Shown here: piece by piece, positions 20,134-31,079 of the stretch | Layout: each line of letters begins with the position of its first letter | How positions within the stretch are numbered: position 1 is the first letter of the stretch | Source of the DNA: Thiogranum sp. | GTDB taxonomy: Bacteria > Pseudomonadota > Gammaproteobacteria > DSM-19610 | DNA length: 64,000 nt | Assembly (NCBI GenBank): GCA_024636585.1 | Contig: JAGXGS010000035.1 | Coordinates: 1 to 64,000, forward strand | Direction: 5' to 3' | The notes under the pieces: model-generated | What the model was told of the DNA's origin: nothing | The model's input: the letters and a program-made list of their open reading frames with translations, nothing else | Databases searched by the model: none | Program-made: the position numbers and the translations under genes

Positions 20134-21291
20134 TCAGGTCCTGGCACGTGGCGGCGCGGCTGCGCCATGCAATACGGGTAGATATTTCACGAACAACAGG
20201 TAGAGCATGACTTCCAGTGCGAAGATTCCGACTGTCACCATTATCTCGGTCACTGACGGGAAATAGCTCCAGGTAGCGCCGGCGGTCGGCTGATAGCCAA
20301 TGATGTAGGTGTTGATTCGATAGAGGGAACCGGCCAGCAACAGGCTGATCGCGGCAAGGAAGATCAGGCGCGGATTGGTGCGCATGGTCCGCGTGGCGAG
20401 CAGCAGTACCGGCACGATGAACAGCGCACTTTCGACCCAGAACATCAGTGCCTGTATGTCACCCGCCAGCGCCAGGCCCAGTGCATCACGCCAGATCAGG
20501 TCACCGAAGCGCAGCGCCAGGAAGAACAGGGCAACTGCCAGCGCCACGGCGGAAATCTTTGCCAGCAGCGGCGTCTCCAGCGGCTGGTGCAAACCCAGCG
20601 CAGCCAGAATCGCTTCGAAGGGGACAATGGCATAGCCCATTAACAACGCACTGATGAGAAACAGCGCTGGCAGCATTTGCGTCTGCCAAAGCGGTGAAAT
20701 CTGATGACCTGCCACCACCGCCATCGTGCCCAGCGAGGACTGGTGCATGGTGGGCAGCAGAATGCCGAGCGCGATGAAGAAGAACAGCACCTTCGACAAC
20801 TTCTCACGAATGTTATGCCAGCCCAGGCGTTCCAGGAAAGTGGGTGTGAATTCGATCCACAGCACGACCACGTAGGCCATCACGCACCAGGCGACTTCCA
20901 GCATCACCGAGTTGAGCTGTACATACCAGGGCAGTAGCAGGGTGTAGAACTGCCAGTAACGACCGAGGTCGAAAATCACCGCGATACCCGCGAGCGTGTA
21001 ACCGAACAGGCCGGCCATGAGGGCCGAGCGTATCAGTGGATGGTATTCGCCGCGGTTGAACAGATAGACCAGCAACGCCACGGCATAACCGGCGCAGCCG
21101 ATAGCGGTTCCGATCATCACGTCGATCACGATCCAGATGCCCCAGGGATAGCCGTCGTTGATGTTGGTCACTGCGCCCAGCCCGAAGATGAACCGGGCCA
21201 GCAGGATTGCCACCGCCAGCATGAACAGCAGGGCCAGTACAATGAATGGTTTGGTCAACAGTCGTCCGGCGATGGGTGCATGTCCGCTCAT
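20134..21291 (-). CDS. hybB: hydrogenase membrane subunit, NrfD/HybB family
   Basis: Multi-TM protein, AVTNINDGYPWGIWIVIDVMIGTAIGCAGYAVALLVYLFNRGEYHPLIRSALMAGLFGYTLAG; position in hyb operon. Confidence 0.9.
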   Translation of the reverse strand: MSGHAPIAGRLLTKPFIVLALLFMLAVAILLARFIFGLGAVTNINDGYPWGIWIVIDVMIGTAIGCAGYAVALLVYLFNRGEYHPLIRSALMAGLFGYTLAGIAVIFDLGRYWQFYTLLLPWYVQLNSVMLEVAWCVMAYVVVLWIEFTPTFLERLGWHNIREKLSKVLFFFIALGILLPTMHQSSLGTMAVVAGHQISPLWQTQMLPALFLISALLMGYAIVPFEAILAALGLHQPLETPLLAKISAVALAVALFFLALRFGDLIWRDALGLALAGDIQALMFWVESALFIVPVLLLATRTMRTNPRLIFLAAISLLLAGSLYRINTYIIGYQPTAGATWSYFPSVTEIMVTVGIFALEVMLYLLFVKYLPVLHGAAAPPRART

Positions 21292-22298
21292 GATTGCTCC
21301 TCGTCAGACGTCTTGTCTGAGGTGGTATCAGAGTCGTGTCCGGCCGCGCGAATATTGCGCTGTACGACATACGTCAGGCCCGCAAGCAGCAGCGCGGGTA
21401 TCAGCATCCATTTGTAGAGCATGTGCTGAATGCCTTCCGATATGGCCGGATAACCTACATCCGGTACATTCACCGGCAGCCCGAGCCTGTCGAATGGCAC
21501 CGCGGACAGATACAGAATCTGGGTGCCACCGAGTTCCTTCTCGCCATACACAGCCTGGATATATTCGGGGGCCGGCGCCAGATGACCGGGTTGCCCGCCG
21601 CCCAGCTTGCCGCGCGGAAATTCAACTTCATCACCGGGCTGCATCTGCAGGCGTCGGCGTGCCTCGCGCTGCAGGTCATCGACCCGCCCGAACAGTGATG
21701 CGCCGGTCGGACAGACGTCGCAGCAGGCTGGCACCTTGCCCTCGGCCTGTAGATGCGAACAGAATTCACACTTCTGAATCTGGCCGAAAGGATCGTCGTA
21801 CTCATACTTGGGAATGCCAAAGGGGCAACTGTATACGCAGTAACGACAGCCGATGCAGCGATCCGGGTGATGCTCCACGATGCCGCTAGACGGATCCTTG
21901 GTCATGGCCGACACCGGGCAGGCCGAGACGCAGGAAGGATCGACGCAGTGCATGCAGTGCCGCTTCATGAACGCGTAACCATCGATGTCCCGATCTTTCT
22001 GATCGGCGCTGCCATTCTGGTAGAGCTTGATGACGTTGAGTGTGCGGCCGGAGGTTTCCAGTGGCGTATCCCAGATCGGTTCCATCTGGCCGGCCACTTC
22101 GGGCGGCATGCCATTGGCCTGTTTGCAGGCGGACATGCAGGCCTTGCAACCGATGCACAGCGTCGAGTCATACAGCATGCCGACTGCGTCCGGTGAGAGT
22201 TTTTTGGGCTCGCGCTGTACAGCATGAACATCCGCTGCCAGTGCGCCACCCATGCCCGCTGCAGACGCTTTGAGGAAATCCCTGCGGTTCAACGCCAT
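21288..22298 (-). CDS. hybA: hydrogenase 4Fe-4S ferredoxin subunit (HybA), Tat substrate
   Basis: NRRDFLKASAAG Tat signal; CIGCKACMSACKQAN, CVDPSCVSACPVSAM, CIGCRYCVYSCPFGIP clusters. Confidence 0.93.
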   Translation of the reverse strand: MALNRRDFLKASAAGMGGALAADVHAVQREPKKLSPDAVGMLYDSTLCIGCKACMSACKQANGMPPEVAGQMEPIWDTPLETSGRTLNVIKLYQNGSADQKDRDIDGYAFMKRHCMHCVDPSCVSACPVSAMTKDPSSGIVEHHPDRCIGCRYCVYSCPFGIPKYEYDDPFGQIQKCEFCSHLQAEGKVPACCDVCPTGASLFGRVDDLQREARRRLQMQPGDEVEFPRGKLGGGQPGHLAPAPEYIQAVYGEKELGGTQILYLSAVPFDRLGLPVNVPDVGYPAISEGIQHMLYKWMLIPALLLAGLTYVVQRNIRAAGHDSDTTSDKTSDEEQS

Positions 22299-22310
22299 GG
22301 CACTGTCCTC

Positions 22311-23465
22311 CTAGTCGTGCTCGTCATTACTGTCAGCGCTGGCATTATCGCTGCTGCTGCCCAACCGACTGGTCGCCACGGCGCCGGCGCCAAGCACCAC
22401 TCCGGTAATGCCGGCCACAAGTGCCGCGGACCCCGGTGTTATGCCCTGTCCGACAGGTTCGCTGATGTTGGGGTAGGCCGCCGGCGGGGTGACGTTCCTG
22501 AGTTGCGCCAACTGGTGTATGCTTTTGGTGAAGCCAATGCCTTCCTCGCTGCAACCGAAGCATGGATGTCCGCAACCGACCGGCCAGGCACCGGAGCCAA
22601 CATCGCCGAACAGGATCGATGGACAGTTCGCATAGGTTTCGGGTCCCTTGCAGCCAAGCTTGTACAGGCACCATCCCTGGCGATGGCCTTCGTCGCCGAA
22701 GGTGACGGCGAAGCGCCCGGCGTCGAAGTGCGGCCGGCGTTCGCAGTTTTCATGGATCAGGCGATCGTAGGCAAACTTAGGCCGGTTCTTGCTGTCGAGT
22801 TCCGGCAGACTGTTGAAGGCGAGGAACTGCAGGACCGTAGTAAGGAAGTTATAAGGATTAGGCGGACAGCCGGGAATATTGACGACGGCCCTGTCCTTTA
22901 GAACCTCGGAGACGCGGGTGGCGCCGGTTGGATTGGGGCTGCTGGATGGAATGCCGCCCCATGATGCACAGGACCCGATGGCGATGATGGCCGCGGCGCC
23001 TTCGGCCGCTTCGCGCACGTGATCGACGATCGGTCGGTTAGCGACCTTGCAATAGATGCCGCCGTCCTTGAGCGGGATCGACCCGTCGACGACCAGTACA
23101 TACTTGCCCTTGTTTTCCTGTAGCGAATGCTGTTTGTATGCCTCGGCCTGGTGCCCGGCGCCGGCTGATAATGTCTCGTGATAATCCAGCGAGATGGCAT
23201 CCAGGATCAATTGTTCCAGGGTCGGATGGGTGGAGCGCAGCAGCGATTCGGTGCAGCCGGTGCATTCCTGCGCGGACAGCCAGATGACGGGCAGACGGTG
23301 TGGACTGCTGGCTGCTTCGGCAATGCGCCAGGCCATACCGGCCGGTAAGCCGATGGTCGCAGCGACACCTGCGCAGAATTTCAGAAAGCTGCGTCGGCTG
23401 ACGCCGCCAAGGCTGCCGACGAACTCGTCGAGATGAGTGTCTGCTTGCGGTTTGATGGTCGCCAT
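22311..23465 (-). CDS. hybO: [NiFe] hydrogenase small subunit, Tat-exported
   Basis: SRRSFLKFCAGVAA Tat signal; ECTGCTESLLRSTHP; CPSILFGDVGSGAWPVGCGHPCFGCSEEG; C-terminal hydrophobic anchor. Confidence 0.95.
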   Translation of the reverse strand: MATIKPQADTHLDEFVGSLGGVSRRSFLKFCAGVAATIGLPAGMAWRIAEAASSPHRLPVIWLSAQECTGCTESLLRSTHPTLEQLILDAISLDYHETLSAGAGHQAEAYKQHSLQENKGKYVLVVDGSIPLKDGGIYCKVANRPIVDHVREAAEGAAAIIAIGSCASWGGIPSSSPNPTGATRVSEVLKDRAVVNIPGCPPNPYNFLTTVLQFLAFNSLPELDSKNRPKFAYDRLIHENCERRPHFDAGRFAVTFGDEGHRQGWCLYKLGCKGPETYANCPSILFGDVGSGAWPVGCGHPCFGCSEEGIGFTKSIHQLAQLRNVTPPAAYPNISEPVGQGITPGSAALVAGITGVVLGAGAVATSRLGSSSDNASADSNDEHD

Positions 23466-23630
23466 ATCGGTACGCGCCTCCCGTGGAGTGTCAGGGTGCG
23501 CAGTGGCGTCAGGTCGAAAGGAAGGCCCTGGAAACTTCTGGCCCGATCGGAACGGCCCGGATCAGGCGCCAGCCGGCACGTGAATCCAAACTACTGTGAT
23601 AATTAAAGCGCAGAGTCGCATGCGCTTCCA

Positions 23631-23644
23631 TTGATCCGCGTCAA
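23631..23644 (-). promoter_or_regulatory. FNR/ANR-like box upstream of hybO
   Basis: TTGATCCGCGTCAA = TTGAT-N4-GTCAA (9/10 to TTGAT-N4-ATCAA); a minus-strand TTTAAT (-10-like) at 23602-23607 fits a class II arrangement. Confidence 0.6.
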
Positions 23645-23703
23645 CAAGCAGGGAGAAACAGGAAAGATTATTGTCGGCTGCTAACGCCGGATAAGGCCGG
23701 AAT

Positions 23704-24384
23704 TCAGCGCAGGTACCAACGCTGGTTGAGCGCTTTGAAGACCCGTTGCGGATACCAGGTCTTGCCAACGCTGCCATTGTAGCGCGCCAGCGCTTTTACA
23801 CGATCGCCGCGCTCCCGATCCAGGTAATGGCGGAGAATCGTGCATCCCATGCGCAGGTTGGTATGGATGTCGAAAAGATCGTCGCCGGGGCGCCCGATTT
23901 CATCCAGCCAGAAGGGCATCACCTGCATCAGGCCGCGTGCCCCCGCATAGGAGAGGGCGAAGCGATCGAAGTTACTTTCGATGTCGATGACCGACAGGAC
24001 GAGTTCCGGGGGCAGTTCGGCGCGCGCGGCTTCGTAATGGACCGTCTTGAGAATCAGCAGGCGTTCCTGGTGATCCGCGACTCTGGCGCCCAGACGTCCC
24101 GACATGTCGGTGAGCCAGACCTCGGCCTCAAAGCGATCGGTGAAGCTGTCGGATGATTCAATTGCTTCGACCAGCACCTCGCGCAGCGCATCGTCTGGAC
24201 GTTCCTGCGTGGCTGCGAACGCGCCGCTGCCGGATGCCGCCAGCACCACGAGCAGCAGGATGAGTGCCCGGTTAACCGAGTTGCCCTGCGAGAAATTCCA
24301 GAACCGTATCCCGCGCAACGTTCTGATTCTCGCCGCCGCGCATTTTGTATTCCACCAGTCCTTCATCCAGATTTTTTTCACCAA
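23704..24384 (-). CDS. lytic transglycosylase (SLT domain)
   Basis: [37 protein letters not shown]... SLT motif. The true start is probably near 24290, after the proS stop; no clean ATG/GTG there. Confidence 0.85.
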   Translation of the reverse strand: MVKKIWMKDWWNTKCAAARIRTLRGIRFWNFSQGNSVNRALILLLVVLAASGSGAFAATQERPDDALREVLVEAIESSDSFTDRFEAEVWLTDMSGRLGARVADHQERLLILKTVHYEAARAELPPELVLSVIDIESNFDRFALSYAGARGLMQVMPFWLDEIGRPGDDLFDIHTNLRMGCTILRHYLDRERGDRVKALARYNGSVGKTWYPQRVFKALNQRWYLR

Positions 24385-25975
24385 TCACGACCCGATGCGG
24401 TATGCCAATGAGTTCCATATCGGCAAACATCACGCCCGGCCTTACATCACGATCATCAAACAGGACTTCGATGCCGGCGTCGAGCAGTTCGCGGTACAGG
24501 ACCTCGCAGGCTTCGCGCACCCGCTGGGACTTTTTCTGATTCATGCCGAGCAGGGCTACCTGGAAGGGGGCCAGCGCGGCCGGCCACCTGATCCCCTGCT
24601 CATCGTGGTTCTGCTCGATGGCGGCGGCGACGACGCGCGATACGCCGATTCCGTAGCAGCCCATGGTCATGACCACTTCCTTGCCGTTTTCGTCCAGCAC
24701 CGTCGCGTTCATGGCGCGGCTGTATTTGTCGCCGAGCTGAAAAATATGCCCGACCTCGATGCCGCGCGCGATACGCACCTGGCCCTTGCCATCCGGGCTT
24801 GGATCGCCTTCTTCGAGATTGCGGATGTCGGCGACGATCGGCTCCCTGCAGTCGCGGCCCCAGTTGACGCCGGTCAGGTGCTTGCCTTCGATATTGGCGC
24901 CGCACACGAAGTCGGCCAGGTGCGCGGCGGCACGATCGGCGATAATCGGAATATCCAGATCCACCGGACCCAGCGAGCCGGGTCCGCAGCTGGCGACTGC
25001 CCGAATCTGTTCCTCGCTGGCGAGCGATAGTGGTTGAGCGACCGCTTCCAGCTTGTCGGCCTTGATTTCGTTGAGGGTGTGATCGCCGCGCAGACACAGG
25101 GCCACCACGCCGCCATCGCTACCTTCGACCAGCAGGGTCTTCAGACACTGTTGCGGGGCTATGCCGAGCGCCTGTGACACGGCATCGATGGTGTGCTGGT
25201 CGGGCGTGTCGACGACTTCTCTGGGTGCCGAAGGCGGCGGGCGTTGGCCGGCCGGCGCCAGTGCTTCGGCGAGTTCCAGGTTGGCTGCGTAATCGCTTTC
25301 GGTGGAAAACACGATTGCGTCTTCTCCGGAATCGGCCAGCACATGGAACTCGTGCGACAGTGCGCCGCCGATGGCGCCGCTGTCGGCGCGCACGGCACGA
25401 AACTCCAGCCCGAGGCGCGTGAATATGCGCGTGTAGCTGTCGTACATCTGCTGATAGGTGCTGTCGAGGGACGCGCTATCGAGGTGAAAAGAATAGGCAT
25501 CCTTCATCAGAAACTCGCGCGCGCGCATGACACCGAAACGCGGCCGGATCTCATCGCGGAACTTGGTCTGGATCTGGTAGTAATTGACCGGCAGCTGTTT
25601 ATAGCTGCGCACGTCGCGGCGTACCAGGTCGGTGATGATTTCCTCGTGCGTCGGGCCGAAGCAGAACTCGCGCTGGTGGCGGTCGCGCAGGCGCAGCAGT
25701 TCGGGCCCGTACTGTTCCCAGCGTCCGGACTCCTGCCACAACTCCGAAGGCTGTATTGCAGGCATCAGCAGTTCCAGGGCCCCGGCGCGGTTCATTTCCT
25801 CGCGCACCACGGCCTCGGCACGGCGCAACACCCGCAGTCCCAGTGGCTGCCAGCTGTAGATGCCGGCGGCGATCTTGCGGATCATCCCGGCACGCATCAT
25901 TAACTGATGACTGACGATTTCCGCATCGGCGGGCGTTTCTTTAACGGTGGCGAGCGGGAACTGGGAGACTTTCAT
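24272..25975 (-). CDS. proS: prolyl-tRNA synthetase
   Basis: [52 protein letters not shown]...[13 protein letters not shown]. Confidence 0.97.
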   Translation of the reverse strand: MKVSQFPLATVKETPADAEIVSHQLMMRAGMIRKIAAGIYSWQPLGLRVLRRAEAVVREEMNRAGALELLMPAIQPSELWQESGRWEQYGPELLRLRDRHQREFCFGPTHEEIITDLVRRDVRSYKQLPVNYYQIQTKFRDEIRPRFGVMRAREFLMKDAYSFHLDSASLDSTYQQMYDSYTRIFTRLGLEFRAVRADSGAIGGALSHEFHVLADSGEDAIVFSTESDYAANLELAEALAPAGQRPPPSAPREVVDTPDQHTIDAVSQALGIAPQQCLKTLLVEGSDGGVVALCLRGDHTLNEIKADKLEAVAQPLSLASEEQIRAVASCGPGSLGPVDLDIPIIADRAAAHLADFVCGANIEGKHLTGVNWGRDCREPIVADIRNLEEGDPSPDGKGQVRIARGIEVGHIFQLGDKYSRAMNATVLDENGKEVVMTMGCYGIGVSRVVAAAIEQNHDEQGIRWPAALAPFQVALLGMNQKKSQRVREACEVLYRELLDAGIEVLFDDRDVRPGVMFADMELIGIPHRVVIGEKNLDEGLVEYKMRGGENQNVARDTVLEFLAGQLG

Positions 25976-26058
25976 GTGCAGTTTTATCAGGCTGGTGAAG
26001 AGCGCCAGATTGTAGCGATGTCGTGCAGGCGAGTACAGGCGGCGATGCGCCTTTTAGA

Positions 26059-26403
26059 TTAGAAAGTGCTGCCGTTCCAGCCCCACATCGCCCGCGGGGC
26101 ATCGGCGAATTCGATATAAATCCGGTCGGCGGCCAGGCCGAGTTCTTCGTGCAGCAGTCTGGCCAGTTCGCCCGATAACTGCGGCGTCTGGTTTTCCGGC
26201 AGGCCAATGCTTTTCAGTTCGAGATATGCGAGCGGTTCATCATTGCCCCCAAACAGCATGTCCGGGTTCTGCTCCAGACTGACCATGACATAGCGTTCCG
26301 GCTTGCCCAGCAGAGCGGCCACTGTTTGCGATGCCTTGCTGACAAGCGCCTGGCGCTGCTGCGCCGTGAGCGGCTGGTTGGTCTGGATTTTCAGCATCGG
26401 CAT
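26059..26403 (-). CDS. tautomerase / MIF-like protein
   Basis: MPMLKIQTNQ...; YVMVSLEQNPDMLFGGNDEPLAYLELKSIG; IEFADAPRAMWGWNGSTF. Confidence 0.85.
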   Translation of the reverse strand: MPMLKIQTNQPLTAQQRQALVSKASQTVAALLGKPERYVMVSLEQNPDMLFGGNDEPLAYLELKSIGLPENQTPQLSGELARLLHEELGLAADRIYIEFADAPRAMWGWNGSTF

Positions 26404-26413
26404 GCGGTTCTCT

Positions 26414-26878
26414 CTAGTCGCAAGCGGCTTCGATCTGCTGCTTGGCCGCCGCGATCCGCTCCTCGGTCTGCTCGGCGGTCAGATAGGTGACGGTCCCGTC
26501 CGGCAGGCGCACCCGGCGATGTCCCTCTTGCTGCAGGACGCCCAGGTTCTTGCGGGCACTCGCACAAATTTGCTTGCGCTGTTCCTGCTGCGCGGCAGCG
26601 GCCTGTTCTGCGACGGCTTTGTCTGCTTCGGTCTGGACTGGCGCAGCAGCGGATCCGGCTGGGGGTGCGGCATCAGCATCGGCTTCTGACATGTCTTCAG
26701 GTTCGGGCTGCGGTGCGTTTCTGACGCCGCCGGCGCTCATGCGCTCAGTCTCGACGCCTGCCGGTGGGAACTGGCCGTACTGGATTTCGCCGGTTTCGCT
26801 TTTCCACTTATATACCTCAGCGCTGACAGGCAGGACGGCGAGAGCCAGAACGATCGCAAGAACAGGATTGAAGCGCAT
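26414..26878 (-). CDS. DUF4124 domain-containing protein
   Basis: Signal peptide then EVYKWKSETGEIQYGQFPP. Confidence 0.8.
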   Translation of the reverse strand: MRFNPVLAIVLALAVLPVSAEVYKWKSETGEIQYGQFPPAGVETERMSAGGVRNAPQPEPEDMSEADADAAPPAGSAAAPVQTEADKAVAEQAAAAQQEQRKQICASARKNLGVLQQEGHRRVRLPDGTVTYLTAEQTEERIAAAKQQIEAACD

Positions 26879-27039
26879 GCTTGAACCTCTTTAGTGGTTG
26901 TTGGCGGATTGATACCACGTTGGACGCCGGGCGGGCAAGCAACTGGTTTATATTATCGGACGTCGGTCCCAAGAATCGCTGGATTCTCTATGGAATGAAT
27001 GGCATATTAGCCGGTTCTAACTCTGAGCATAGCGCATGT

Positions 27040-27062
27040 GCCCGAATATACGGGCTTTTTTT
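27040..27062 (+). terminator. intrinsic terminator / candidate attenuator 40 nt upstream of ilvI
   Basis: GCCCG-AATATA-CGGGC followed by TTTTTTT. Confidence 0.7.
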
Positions 27063-27101
27063 CTGGTTTTTTGCGCTATCAGATATCGGGAGATTTGACA
27101 G

Positions 27102-28796
27102 GTGGAGCTGACTGGCGCTGAGATTTTTGTGCGCTGCCTTGCTGAACAGGGAGTCGAACATTTATTCGGCTACCCTGGCGGGGCTGTATTGCCAATTTAC
27201 GATGCGCTTTACCAGCAGGACAAGGTCCAGCACGTGCTGGTGCGCCATGAACAGGCGGCGACGCATGCGGCCGACGGCTACGCGCGCTCCACCGGCAAAC
27301 CCGGTGTGGTGCTGGTAACTTCGGGTCCGGGCGCGACCAATGCAGTGACCGGTATCGCCACTGCGTATATGGACTCGATTCCGCTGGTGGTATTTACCGG
27401 GCAGGTGCCGACGGCGCTGATCGGTAATGATGCGTTTCAGGAAGTGGATAGCGTGGGCATCACGCGCCCGTGCGTAAAACACAACTTTCTGGTCAAGGAC
27501 GTCAGGGATCTGGCTACTACCATTAAAAAGGCTTTCTACATCGCGACCACCGGACGCCCTGGCCCGGTCGTGGTAGACATTCCAAAAGACGTCAGTGCCG
27601 CAAAAGCGGAATTCCACTACCCGAAGCGCGTCACCATGCGCTCCTACAATCCCGTTACCAAAGGGCATCCGCGCCAGATCAGGAAAGCAGTGGATCTGAT
27701 GCTGACCGCCAAACGCCCCATGCTGTACACGGGCGGTGGCGTAATCCTGTCCAATGCCAGCAGCCAGCTGGTGCAGCTGACCCGCCTGCTCGGTTTTCCT
27801 ATCACCAATACGCTGATGGGCCTGGGTGGCTATCCCGCCACTGACAGGCAATGCCTCGGCATGCTCGGAATGCACGGCACCTATGAAGCCAATATGGGCA
27901 TGCATAACTGCGACGTGCTGATTGCGATCGGTGCGCGTTTCGACGACCGGGTGACCGGCAACATCGAGAAATTCTGCCCCACTGCGCAGATCATCCATAT
28001 TGATATCGATCCGGCCAGTATTTCCAAGAACGTGAAGGTCGATGTGCCGATCGTGGGGCCGGTCGACCAGGTGCTCAAGGAAATGCTGGCGGTGATCAAG
28101 GAGATCAAGGGTAAGCCGGATGCCGCCGCGCTCCAGGTCTGGTGGAAACAAATCGAAGAATGGCGCGCCATGGACTGTCTGAAGTTCGACCGTGACAGCG
28201 AATTGATCAAGCCGCAGGCGGTGCTGGAATCTCTTTACAAAATCACGCGCGGGAATGCCTATGTGACCTCTGATGTGGGTCAGCATCAAATGTGGGCCGC
28301 GCAATTCTACAAATTCGACAAGCCGAACCGCTGGATTAATTCCGGCGGGCTGGGCACCATGGGCTTCGGTCTGCCGGCGGCGATGGGCGTGCAGTTTGCG
28401 CATCCGAAAGAGACGGTGGCCTGCGTGACCGGCGAGGGCAGTATCCAGATGTGTATTCAGGAGCTGTCGACCTGCCTTCAGTACAAGCTGCCGTTGAAGG
28501 TCATTAACCTGAACAATCGCTACCTCGGCATGGTGCGGCAGTGGCAGCAGTTCTTCTATGATGGCCGCTATGCCATGTCTTACATGGAGTCGCTGCCCGA
28601 CTTCGTCAAGCTGGCCGAGAGTTATGGCCACGTGGGGATGCAGATTACCAGACCTGAAGATGTCGAGCCGGCACTCAAGGAAGCATTCAAGATGAAAGAT
28701 CGGCTGGTGTTCATGGATTTTATTACCGACCAGTCGGAAAATGTTTATCCAATGATCCCGGCCGGCGCCGGCCAAAATGAAATGATTCTGGTGTAG
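27102..28796 (+). CDS. ilvI: acetolactate synthase large subunit (GTG start)
   Basis: [33 protein letters not shown]...; ThDP enzyme motifs. Confidence 0.96.
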   Translation: MELTGAEIFVRCLAEQGVEHLFGYPGGAVLPIYDALYQQDKVQHVLVRHEQAATHAADGYARSTGKPGVVLVTSGPGATNAVTGIATAYMDSIPLVVFTGQVPTALIGNDAFQEVDSVGITRPCVKHNFLVKDVRDLATTIKKAFYIATTGRPGPVVVDIPKDVSAAKAEFHYPKRVTMRSYNPVTKGHPRQIRKAVDLMLTAKRPMLYTGGGVILSNASSQLVQLTRLLGFPITNTLMGLGGYPATDRQCLGMLGMHGTYEANMGMHNCDVLIAIGARFDDRVTGNIEKFCPTAQIIHIDIDPASISKNVKVDVPIVGPVDQVLKEMLAVIKEIKGKPDAAALQVWWKQIEEWRAMDCLKFDRDSELIKPQAVLESLYKITRGNAYVTSDVGQHQMWAAQFYKFDKPNRWINSGGLGTMGFGLPAAMGVQFAHPKETVACVTGEGSIQMCIQELSTCLQYKLPLKVINLNNRYLGMVRQWQQFFYDGRYAMSYMESLPDFVKLAESYGHVGMQITRPEDVEPALKEAFKMKDRLVFMDFITDQSENVYPMIPAGAGQNEMILV

Positions 28797-28797
28797 C

Positions 28798-29289
28798 ATG
28801 CGGCACATTCTTTCTATATTGATGGAAAACGAAGCAGGCGCACTGTCACGGGTGGCAGGCCTGTTTTCGGCACGCGGCTATAACATCGAATCGCTGACCG
28901 TGGCGCCGACCGAAGATGAATCGCTGTCGCGCATGACGCTGGTCACTACTGGCACCGATGAGGTGGTCGAGCAGATCACCAAACAGCTCAACAAGCTGAT
29001 CGATGTCGTCAAGCTCATGGATATGCAGGAAGGACCGCATATCGAGCGCGAAATGATGTTGATCAAGACGCGGGCGATCGGCCCGGCGCGCGAAGAAGTG
29101 AAGCGCCTGTCGGACATTTTCCGCGGTCGTATCATCGACGTCACCGACAAGATCTACACCATTGAAGTTACCGGCACCAGCGCCAAGCTGAATGCCTTTG
29201 TCGAAGCCATGGCTGAGACCGACATCATTGAAGTTGTCCGGTCCGGCGTGATGGGAATCGCACGCGGCGAAAAATCCTTGCGTGTGTAA
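28798..29289 (+). CDS. ilvH: acetolactate synthase small subunit
   Basis: MRHILSILMENEAGALSRVAGLFSARGYNIESLTVAPTED. Confidence 0.96.
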   Translation: MRHILSILMENEAGALSRVAGLFSARGYNIESLTVAPTEDESLSRMTLVTTGTDEVVEQITKQLNKLIDVVKLMDMQEGPHIEREMMLIKTRAIGPAREEVKRLSDIFRGRIIDVTDKIYTIEVTGTSAKLNAFVEAMAETDIIEVVRSGVMGIARGEKSLRV

Positions 29290-30345
<1,056 letters not shown>

Positions 30346-30348
30346 GAT

Positions 30349-30382
30349 CACCACCGGGGCCGCGTCAGCGGCCCCTCTGGTG
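30349..30382 (+). terminator. strong hairpin after ilvC
   Basis: CACCACCGGGGCCGC-GTCA-GCGGCCCCTCTGGTG; no clear T-tract. Confidence 0.5.
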
Positions 30383-30397
30383 TTATTCCCCGGTTGC

Positions 30398-30403
30398 TAT
30401 AAT
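30398..30403 (+). promoter_or_regulatory. extended -10 promoter element for psd
   Basis: TGC-TATAAT, 12 nt before the psd ATG. Confidence 0.55.
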
Positions 30404-30414
30404 CACGCGTACGC

Positions 30415-31032
30415 ATGATTCAAAATCGCTATCCCTATTTTGCCCGGCCAGGTTGGTTGCCGCTGGCGCTGTGTGTCATTGCCGCCGTGATTGTCTCGCA
30501 GATTGCAGGCTGGGCCTGGTCGGTTCCCTTCTGGTTGCTGTGTCTGTTTGTCGTGTACGTCTTTCGCGATCCGCGCAGGGAAATTTCCTCGAGTCCACTG
30601 GCGGTGGTAAGCCCGGCGGATGGCGTGGTCATGTCGGTAGATGAAGTTCGTGATCCCTATCTGGATCGGGAGGCAATCCGCCTGTCAGTCGAAATGAGGC
30701 GCACCGGCGTCTACAGCACCCGCAGCCCGGTAGAGGGCAAGATCCTGGAACCGCGCAATTCGACCGCCGGTGATGATCAGCCGCACGGCGTGTGGCTGAA
30801 AACCGATGAAGATGATGACCTGGTGGTGGTGATGCATCGCGGTCCGCTGCGGAATCTGCCGCGCTGCTTCGTGCGTATCGGGGAGCGCATCGGACAGGGG
30901 CAGCGTTGCGGTTACATCCACATGGGTGGCAAGGTCGACATTTATCTGCCGATCAACAGCCGTCCGCAGGTGCAGCCCGGGGCGCACGTAAAAGCAGGAT
31001 CAGATGTAATCGCTACACTTGTACACAAGTGA
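30415..31032 (+). CDS. psd: phosphatidylserine decarboxylase family protein
   Basis: VSPADGVVMSVDEV...GHIHMG-like IHMGGKVDIYLP; gene order with pssA. Confidence 0.92.
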   Translation: MIQNRYPYFARPGWLPLALCVIAAVIVSQIAGWAWSVPFWLLCLFVVYVFRDPRREISSSPLAVVSPADGVVMSVDEVRDPYLDREAIRLSVEMRRTGVYSTRSPVEGKILEPRNSTAGDDQPHGVWLKTDEDDDLVVVMHRGPLRNLPRCFVRIGERIGQGQRCGYIHMGGKVDIYLPINSRPQVQPGAHVKAGSDVIATLVHK

Positions 31033-31079
31033 GGCTTTCGCGGAAGCCCGCCAACCTCTGAGACGGAACCGGCACATTT

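Noticed and set aside
22311-23465. O2-tolerant hydrogenase small subunit (six-Cys proximal cluster)
   Set aside because: Motif reads ECTGCTES, the standard four-Cys form.
26881-27111. ORF upstream of ilvI as an ilv leader peptide
   Set aside because: No Ile/Val/Leu run at the terminator; initiates far upstream; not convincing as a leader.
27162-28808. 548-aa minus-strand ORF antisense to ilvI (also 29308-30354 antisense to ilvC)
   Set aside because: Long open frames opposite highly conserved genes; composition-driven, no domain signature.
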